Shown piece after piece: positions 63,229-64,000 of a stretch of DNA of 64,000 nucleotides (position 1 is the first letter of the stretch; each line of letters begins with the position of its first letter). The notes under the pieces were generated by a model that worked only from the letters and a program-made list of their open reading frames with translations, had not been told where the DNA came from and searched no databases. The translations under genes and the position numbers were made by a program. The DNA is taken from NCBI RefSeq assembly GCF_003217515.1, contig NZ_QJSX01000010.1, positions 135,483 to 199,482 on the forward strand, written 5' to 3'. The stretch is from Deinococcus yavapaiensis KR-236 (lineage in GTDB: Bacteria > Deinococcota > Deinococci > Deinococcales > Deinococcaceae).

Positions 63229-63459
63229 TTACGAGCTGAGAAGCTTTACGAGGATGGGCGCGAGGAAGTCACGCACCTCCTCGGGCGTGCGCTCGCCCAG
63301 GGTGACGGTGAAGGCGCGCGTGGGCGGTTCGAGGAAGCTCACGCGCGCCGTGCCGTCTTCGTGAATATGGACGTGCGCAAGGTCGAAGTGATCCTCGTGA
63401 ACGTGAAAGTTGAAGCCGGGCGGATTGGATCGACGCGATAGCGGAGTGATGACGAGCAC
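63229..63459 (-). CDS. Small DUF4160-like protein, intact copy
   Basis: A 76-residue protein from a GTG at 63459. FNFHVHEDHFDLAHVHIHED is followed by ARVSFLEPPTRAF, resembling the P/A-H-V-H-V-x-x-x-G-x-x-x-V-x-L-x-P core of DUF4160 proteins, which often accompany an HTH partner in toxin-antitoxin-like pairs. It ends in a helix (RTPEEVRDFLAPILVKLLSS). No HTH partner is adjacent. TAGCGT seven bases before the GTG is conserved in the decayed copy at 55755, which supports this start. It sits back to back with a transposase gene across the repeat module at 63513. Confidence 0.6.
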   Translation of the reverse strand: MLVITPLSRRSNPPGFNFHVHEDHFDLAHVHIHEDGTARVSFLEPPTRAFTVTLGERTPEEVRDFLAPILVKLLSS

Positions 63460-63512
63460 GCGTGCAACGCTAGGGGGTGTACCTGAACGCCGGGAAAAAC
63501 GCCGAGCGAGGC

Positions 63513-63590
63513 AAAGAAGAAAGCGGCCATTCCTGGCCGCTGATAACTTCAAGATAGCGTCGTATGCGCAGTGGGTCAACTCCATGCACT
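63513..63590 (-). repeat. Hairpin plus IS-end module, copy 3
   Basis: AGCGGCCA (63522-63529), loop TTCC, TGGCCGCT (63534-63541), preceded on the plus strand by an A-rich run, so it terminates minus-strand transcription. It is followed by GATAACTTCAAGATAGCGTC and TGGGTCAACTCCATGCA, shared with the copies at 36184 and 55872, and then by the transposase start at 63622. It therefore marks the left end region of that insertion sequence. Confidence 0.65.
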
Positions 63591-63621
63591 GGAACGCGGA
63601 CAAAAGTGTGCATAGTGAGGC

Positions 63622-63912
63622 ATGAAGCCTCACGTGCCCATCGGCGCGTTGTCGCGCCACCTGTCCGCCTACCGACCCTTATTCCGTGACCGCCGTCTCT
63701 TCGACGGCTTCTCCGCCCTCACTCACGGCATCCTCGCCTCGGGTGGGTTGCGCTTGTCACAGATTGCGCGGGCCGCGCCTCGAACAACGTGCACCGAACA
63801 CGCCGAGCGCCGCTTACGCCGCTTCGTGCACAACCAAAACACGCGCGCCGACCTGCAGCCCGCTCGCCTGACGCGGGCGTTGACGGAACTCGGCGCGAAG
63901 CGCTTAGACCGC
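63622..63912 (+). pseudogene. Transposase, IS4/IS701-like, N-terminal part only
   Basis: From the ATG at 63622 the protein reads KPHVPIGALSRHLSAYRPLF, then HGILASGGLRLSQIARAAP and AERRLRRFVHNQNTRADLQP, typical of the N-terminal DNA-binding region of IS4-type transposases (a helical domain before the DDE core). After about RALTELGAKRL the sequence changes to an unrelated start region, so no DDE residues remain. It is interrupted by the second element. The ATG follows a start-proximal GTGAGGC. Confidence 0.7.
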
Positions 63913-63948
63913 CTAACAAAACCTCAGATTGAGTTGCGAGGCTTGGGT

Positions 63949-64000
63949 ATGCCCAAGCCTCTTGTCAGTGACGAACTCTGGGCGTTGATTCACCCCCTGC
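63949..64000 (+). CDS. Start of an IS5-family transposase, cut by the right edge
   Basis: From the ATG at 63949 the frame reads MPKPLVSDELWALIHPL, the standard opening of IS5-family transposases (M-x-x-x-L-V-x-D-E-L-W-x-x-I-x-P-L-L). Only 17 codons are inside the window. It is in frame with the interrupted transposase by chance, which makes the two look fused. Confidence 0.72.
   Translation, partial: MPKPLVSDELWALIHPL

Larger units (their letters stand above)
63513..64000 (+). mobile_element. Insertion sequence interrupted by a second insertion sequence
   Basis: The left end region (63513-63621) leads into an IS4-like transposase start at 63622; that frame is interrupted after about 95 codons, near 63905-63916, by sequence that opens a different transposase at 63949 (IS5-type N-terminus). 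Candidate YTAR-type target sites, preferred by IS5-family elements, are TTAG (63904-63907) and CTAA (63913-63916). The window ends inside the second element. Confidence 0.6.

Overview
The window looks like a piece of a Deinococcus-type chromosome or megaplasmid (inference). Base composition is high in GC with strongly GC-biased third codon positions. About fifteen genes lack a Shine-Dalgarno and instead carry a TANNNT box 5-7 bases before the start codon, the leaderless layout known from Deinococcus. The gene content (large AfsR-like ATPase regulators, many small secreted proteins, Ig-like and Kelch lipoproteins) fits. I saw no rRNA, tRNA or CRISPR array.

Layout. 1-14.5 kb: a secreted protein, a DUF1801 protein, a LuxR-type ATPase regulator, an OpgC-like membrane acyltransferase, a run of small enzymes that resemble drug-modifying families (erythromycin esterase, GNAT, alpha/beta hydrolase, chloramphenicol phosphotransferase), a single-domain response regulator, another hydrolase, and a Kelch lipoprotein preceded by a 45-residue peptide gene. 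That peptide overlaps the Kelch start by 4 bases and contains a perfect lasso-peptide leader spacing (Y-x2-P-x-L-x3-G-x5-T); it is the most interesting object in the window. 14.9-24.1 kb: an MFS transporter, two tandem paralogous BTAD/ATPase regulators, a secreted protein, and a tightly overlapping three-gene operon (Ig-like secreted protein, DUF3592 membrane protein, 63-residue protein). 24.3-34.7 kb: exodeoxyribonuclease III, a low-GC P-loop kinase-like gene, two paralogous Ig-like lipoproteins, an orphan multi-sensor histidine kinase, a CPBP protease relic and a homocysteine methyltransferase.

34.8-45 kb: a TolB-like propeller gene broken by several frameshifts, a lower-GC secreted protein, small secreted proteins, an XRE-ATPase-TPR regulator, a small HTH gene, and a sugar-related module (GH43-like enzyme, TetR repressor with a clear operator, divergent TIM-barrel hydrolase). 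45.4-52 kb: a Zn/Cd P-type ATPase translationally coupled to an ArsR/SmtB sensor with a plausible operator in its promoter, a PDZ protein, and an acyl-CoA synthetase coupled to an AhpD-like protein. 52.5-64 kb: a nucleotidyltransferase-like gene, an SDR that seems to start with AUA, a divergent winged-helix protein, another LuxR-type ATPase regulator, a two-gene unit ending in an HTH fusion, a low-GC membrane protein, an acyltransferase, and a right edge made of nested insertion sequences.

Three themes recur. Large signal-sensing ATPase regulators are unusually dense (five in 64 kb). Secreted or lipid-anchored proteins use Shine-Dalgarno starts whereas regulators and enzymes are mostly leaderless. 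From about 33 kb onward mobile-element debris accumulates, including a repeated hairpin-plus-IS-end module and a small DUF4160-like gene present in three states of decay.
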